Below are positions 6,544 through 9,013 of a stretch of DNA of 9,013 nucleotides, in pieces (positions within the stretch are counted from its first letter, which is position 1; each line of letters starts with the position of its first letter). Position numbers and translations under genes: made by a program. Source of the stretch: an uncultured Thermoproteales archaeon. Lineage in GTDB: Archaea > Thermoproteota > Thermoprotei > Thermoproteales > Thermoproteaceae. The notes below the pieces were generated by a model, which saw only the letters and a program-made list of their open reading frames with translations, was not told the origin of the DNA and made no database searches. The stretch lies in contig CAMLLK010000020.1 of assembly GCA_946480885.1 (NCBI GenBank), positions 1-9,013 on the forward strand, read 5' to 3'.

Positions 6544-6868
6544 CGTTCTGCTCAAAGCCTTGGCCCAGTGGAGGGAGCTCGCTACGACAGTGGCGAGGGC
6601 GGTCAAAGAGGTGAGACCAGACGCGGAGGTATACGTCGTTGGAGGCGCCGCCGAGAGTCGCCTAACTGTGTTAAGCGATATTGACATCGCCGTAGTCCTC
6701 CCGGAGGAGCCCAGCCGCGAAGAGGCGGTTGGTATAATAGAGGAGATATTCCAAAGGGCGGAGGAGCTCGGTCTCCCGCTCTACGCCCCGGTGGAGATAC
6801 ACGTGGTGGGCCCCCAAGGCTTTCAGAAGCTTACGAGAAGAGGGAAAGCGGTTAAGTTAAGCGGCTGA
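6536..6868 (+). CDS. Minimal nucleotidyltransferase (MNT domain)
   Basis: 110-residue protein of the polymerase-beta superfamily. V35-G-G37 and S47-D48-I-D50 in VGGAAESRLTVLSDIDIAVV form the nucleotide- and metal-binding motif (G-G-x10-D-x-D). E87 in APVEIHVV is the likely third acidic ligand, so the active site looks intact. The start is GTG 6536, inside the last codons of the HEPN gene, and a longer in-frame extension from 6404 would lie wholly within HEPN coding sequence. In characterised MNT-HEPN pairs the nucleotidyltransferase modifies the HEPN partner with AMP units and neutralises it; the same role here is inference. The order HEPN then MNT and the tight overlap support one functional module. 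Confidence 0.85.
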   Translation: MTDVLLKALAQWRELATTVARAVKEVRPDAEVYVVGGAAESRLTVLSDIDIAVVLPEEPSREEAVGIIEEIFQRAEELGLPLYAPVEIHVVGPQGFQKLTRRGKAVKLSG

Positions 6869-6904
6869 GCGCCTCAGGCGCTGTGGCCATAGCGCTGGGA
6901 TAGA

Positions 6905-6911
6905 CTTATAA
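6905..6911 (+). promoter_or_regulatory. TATA box of the PaREP1-family gene
   Basis: CTTATAA lies only about 12 nt before ATG 6920 but 24 nt before the in-frame GTG 6932. By the leaderless spacing seen elsewhere in the window it favours GTG 6932 as the real start. Confidence 0.4.
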
Positions 6912-6919
6912 CCCGACAT

Positions 6920-7402
6920 ATGGGCAACTCTGTGAGGGCTGAGGTTGTGAGAATTCCGCTAGATAAAATCGCCAGGGCTAGGCTAGAGGAGAGCAAGGCC
7001 GAGGTGGAAGTGGCGAAGAAATTTATGGAGGCGGGGCTTTTAAGAAACGCCGCCGGTAAGGCATTTCAGGCGTGGAAGTCCTACCTCTCCTACCTGGCAA
7101 TAAAAAACCAAGACCTCTTCCACTTCGAGGGCTATAAACAACTGGGTAAGGGCCTAGCCGTTCCGCGCAAAGAGTGGGTACTGGCCGTGGTCCCCACTAC
7201 GATGCTAGCGGCCATATCCGAAAAGCTGAGGGAAAGAGAGCCCGACGTAGTTGAGCTCACGGCCCTTGCGCTTATCCTGCACGAGTACCAGTACAACGGG
7301 CCGGACCCCAGCGGCGTCGTGAGCAAAATACCCTCCGACGAGGTCGCCAAGGGGCTTCTGGAACACTTCTTAAAAAAGCTCGAAGAGAAGCTGTCAAAGT
7401 AG
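6920..7402 (+). CDS. PaREP1 family protein
   Basis: 160-residue all-helical protein of the PaREP1 family, multicopy in Pyrobaculum genomes and of unknown function. ARLEESKAEVEVAKKFMEAG (residues 20-39), LLRNAAGKAFQAWKSYLSYLA (40-60) and WVLAVVPTTMLAAISEKL (86-103) are the family signature blocks. The family is related in fold to HEPN and kinase-type nucleotidyltransferase C-terminal helical domains. That makes its position 51 nt after a HEPN-MNT pair suggestive. ATG 6920 is the longest start; GTG 6932 (MRAEVVRIPLDK) fits the TATA box better and would give 156 residues. It has its own promoter and so need not be co-transcribed with the MNT gene. It converges with the gene ending at 7440, leaving 37 nt. 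No catalytic motif is visible, and no function is assigned. Confidence 0.85.
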   Translation: MGNSVRAEVVRIPLDKIARARLEESKAEVEVAKKFMEAGLLRNAAGKAFQAWKSYLSYLAIKNQDLFHFEGYKQLGKGLAVPRKEWVLAVVPTTMLAAISEKLREREPDVVELTALALILHEYQYNGPDPSGVVSKIPSDEVAKGLLEHFLKKLEEKLSK

Positions 7403-7439
7403 TTAGGGGTGGGCAGAGTGGCGAATAGGCACACGGCGC

Positions 7440-8075
7440 CTAGCTGGCCTTCGCCTTTTGTAAAATTTCCCTATACCTCTCCTCGTTATAGGGGCCAATC
7501 TTAGAGGCGTTGATGACTACCACGAAAACGGCTTGGCGGCCCCCTACGTTAAACACGTACCTCTCCCGCGCCCACAGCAACAAATCCCCCGCTATGCACA
7601 CCTCCCCTGCCCCAGTCACGTTGAACTCCACCCCACGCGCCCTCGCCACCTCGGCGAGGAGGTCGAATACGCCCTCGACCCTATACACTTCCCCCTCGTA
7701 GCCCATATGCCTGCACTTGCCAGTAGCCTTTATGTCTGTGACCTTGAAATTAAGCACATCAAGGTCTCGTTGAGGGGTGTCTCTGAAACACCGCCCCATG
7801 GCGCAGACTGCCGTGTAGTTCCTGCCGCCCTCGGTGGCTTCAAAAACCAAAAGCTCAGCGCCGGGATATTTAAAGACGCCCATTGTGTAGTTCTCCCGCC
7901 CAACCCCCACCACCATCCAGCCGAGGTCCCAACTCTGCGACCCCTCAGCCGAGTAAAAAGAGACGGCTATTGTGTAGTTTACCTCGTACTCACGCGGCTG
8001 GTGGCTGTACATCAACACAAGAAGGCCGAATAGCAGAGCCACGGCCACTCCGAGAAGTACAATCAACCTGCGCAT
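7440..8075 (-). CDS. Membrane-anchored extracytoplasmic protein, orphan
   Basis: 211-residue protein with basic MRR, one hydrophobic segment (residues 4-22) and a long polar domain, so probably a signal-anchored protein facing outward. The exposed part has five N-x-S/T sequons (N33, N62, N86, N152, N189), as in glycosylated archaeal surface proteins. It has four cysteines (C91, C96, C121, C160) that could form two disulfides. The start at 8075 was chosen because TTTATA (8101-8096) is centred 23 nt upstream, a leaderless arrangement, and the membrane segment follows directly. An earlier ATG at 8096 and a still longer frame lie in or beyond the promoter. I do not recognise a family. The C-terminal strand-rich part (YVFNVGGRQAVFVVVI, 173-188) suggests a beta domain. 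Nothing nearby points to a pathway. Confidence 0.72.
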   Translation of the reverse strand: MRRLIVLLGVAVALLFGLLVLMYSHQPREYEVNYTIAVSFYSAEGSQSWDLGWMVVGVGRENYTMGVFKYPGAELLVFEATEGGRNYTAVCAMGRCFRDTPQRDLDVLNFKVTDIKATGKCRHMGYEGEVYRVEGVFDLLAEVARARGVEFNVTGAGEVCIAGDLLLWARERYVFNVGGRQAVFVVVINASKIGPYNEERYREILQKAKAS

Positions 8076-8095
8076 TAGTAGGAGGACATCAGACA

Positions 8096-8104
8096 TATAA
8101 ATTT
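8096..8104 (-). promoter_or_regulatory. TATA box of the membrane-anchored protein gene
   Basis: AAATTTATA on the minus strand, preceded by an A-rich BRE-like stretch and centred 23 nt upstream of ATG 8075. This is the cleanest promoter in the window and sets the spacing used to judge the others. Confidence 0.6.
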
Positions 8105-8219
8105 TTGGTGGGCAAGGTGGCGGAAAGTCCTTCCCACGTGGGGAGAGTCGTCCGCGGCCGCCTTGCAACCGCCGCCTTAGAGGGGCCGTAGAGAGGATCG
8201 GCAAAGGCGCATATAGAGA

Positions 8220-8878
8220 CTACCTACAGAAGACCCCGGCGAACGTTGCCAGTTGCGCCGCTTCCCAAAGCCGTACCGAGTAAGTGCCCCGGATTCTAAG
8301 CTCGGACCTCTTGAAGACATCTTCCGCCATGCCCCTCATCCACTCGTACTCTTTGCGCATGTACAGTACGTCATTCTCCACACGTACATGAGAGATACAC
8401 GTTGTTCAGAAGCATCTGTGTCATCACGTCACGTTGCTCTATTATCAAGATTGCCGAGGGCGGCTGGAGCAACTTCGCCCCCGCCACGAACAGCGGCAGA
8501 TGGCACACGTCGAGATGCGCCATGGAACTCTCGCGCGATCCCCAGCTCAAACAACCCTCCCGGAAACGCCTCCGGCAACCTGGCCGCGTCGGCAACCGCG
8601 CCTAACTCGACCTTATCCGCGCATGCCAGCTACGCCCGCGATGAGCCCAACTCCTCGGGCCTTAGATACGCGATGTGCAACACCACCGAGAACCCCTCTC
8701 TGCAAGCGCCATAACCAGCGCCGCGCCGGCTACGCCGGAGGCCGCCATGACGTCCAAGACCCTAACTCGCCCCCGGCCACAACATCGCTTGGCCTTGAGT
8801 TGACCTGCATTTTCATAAAATAGTAAATCGCTGTGAACCTTTTTCTGACCGGTCGCGTTGCCTAGCCCCAGGCCTCAT
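8220..8878 (-). pseudogene. SAM-dependent methyltransferase, broken by several frameshifts and a stop
   Basis: Pieces in all three minus frames join into one class I methyltransferase of about 215 residues. ATG 8878 gives MRPGARQRDRSEK. After one extra A in the A-run 8844-8840 comes FYENAGQLKAKRC, then RVRVLDVMAASGVAGAAL, the SAM-binding motif I (8766-8716). One base is missing in the G-run near 8693, then GFSVVLHIAYLRPEEL, an in-frame TAG at 8632-8630, and VELGAVADAARLPEAF, a likely acidic and motif II region. An extra C near 8524 leads into MAHLDVCHLPLFVAGAKLL and ILIIEQRDVMTQMLLNNVYL. Missing bases near 8390 and 8364 lead into YMRKEYEWMRGMAEDVFKRS, and the stop is TAG at 8222-8220. Six lesions in 660 bp, while the intact genes have none, point to real decay, though the nearby adapter-tainted contig end allows consensus errors. 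Substrate unknown. Confidence 0.6.
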
Positions 8879-8961
8879 AAAACTCACTCAGGCCCCTTTG
8901 CCTAACTCCTCAGTCGTTAAAAGCCGCGTTGCCAAAATCTCAGCAAAGCTTTTAAAACGGT

Positions 8962-8994
8962 AGATCGGAAGAGCGTCGTGTAGGGAAAGAGTGT
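8962..8994 (+). other. Illumina TruSeq adapter sequence (artefact)
   Basis: The 33 bases beginning AGATCGGAAGAGCGTCGTGT and ending GAAAGAGTGT are exactly the standard Illumina read-through adapter as I know it. It is not genomic. It marks the end of real sequence at about 8961. Confidence 0.97.
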
Positions 8995-9013
8995 TGGTGG
9001 GGGGGGGGGGGGG
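8995..9013 (+). other. Poly-G tail from two-colour Illumina sequencing (artefact)
   Basis: TGGT is followed by 15 consecutive G (8999-9013), directly after the adapter. Two-colour instruments call G where no signal is left, so this is dark-cycle sequence past the end of a short insert. Confidence 0.93.

Noticed and set aside
8253..8823. Plus-strand frames of 129 and 153 codons at the right end
   Set aside because: Low-complexity products antisense to the rebuilt methyltransferase, whose motifs are far more convincing.
8854..8933. Direct repeat of CGCGTTGCC at 8854-8862 and 8925-8933
   Set aside because: Only nine bases, two copies, with no further array or flanking element; likely chance.

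Overview
The window looks like a contig from a hyperthermophilic crenarchaeon of the Thermoproteales, most like Pyrobaculum or Thermoproteus. The reasons are a LysW carrier-protein lysine/arginine cluster, a PaREP1-family gene, a HEPN/MNT pair, and TATA boxes whose centres lie about 21-24 nt upstream of start codons, as expected for leaderless mRNAs. The last 52 bases are not biological. They are an Illumina adapter followed by a poly-G tail, so the window's right end is a raw contig end.

Layout. (1) 2-435 (+): C-terminal part of a family-2-like glycosyltransferase, cut by the left edge and apparently frameshifted near base 25. (2) 626-5392 (-): the main block. In transcription order it holds a shortened LysX-like ATP-grasp protein without recognisable catalytic residues, lysY, lysZ, lysW, argG and a DxD glycosyltransferase-like gene. 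lysX-like/lysY and lysY/lysZ are coupled by ATGA overlaps. lysW has its own TATA box over the lysZ stop codon. argG follows lysW at once but lacks a usable in-frame start codon. (3) 5393-5990: about 600 bp without a convincing gene, with several TATA boxes and a very GC-rich foldable stretch; a structured RNA is possible, family not identified. (4) 5990-7402 (+): promoter with an inverted repeat, a HEPN gene, an overlapping MNT nucleotidyltransferase gene and a PaREP1-family gene. (5) 7440-8075 (-): a membrane-anchored, sequon-rich orphan protein with a clear leaderless promoter. (6) 8220-8878 (-): a SAM-dependent methyltransferase broken by several single-base shifts and a stop codon. (7) 8962-9013: adapter and poly-G.

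How the genes work together. LysW carries the amino group of alpha-aminoadipate (and, in some archaea, glutamate) through LysZ phosphorylation and LysY reduction. argG is the penultimate arginine enzyme. Linking lysW to argG suggests that the cluster serves arginine as well as lysine synthesis. The ligase that loads LysW must be encoded elsewhere if the LysX-like protein here is inactive. The HEPN-MNT pair is a likely toxin-antitoxin-type module.

Single-base frame problems occur in four places: the glycosyltransferase, argG start, lysX-like start and methyltransferase. The methyltransferase looks like true decay. The others could be decay or consensus errors.
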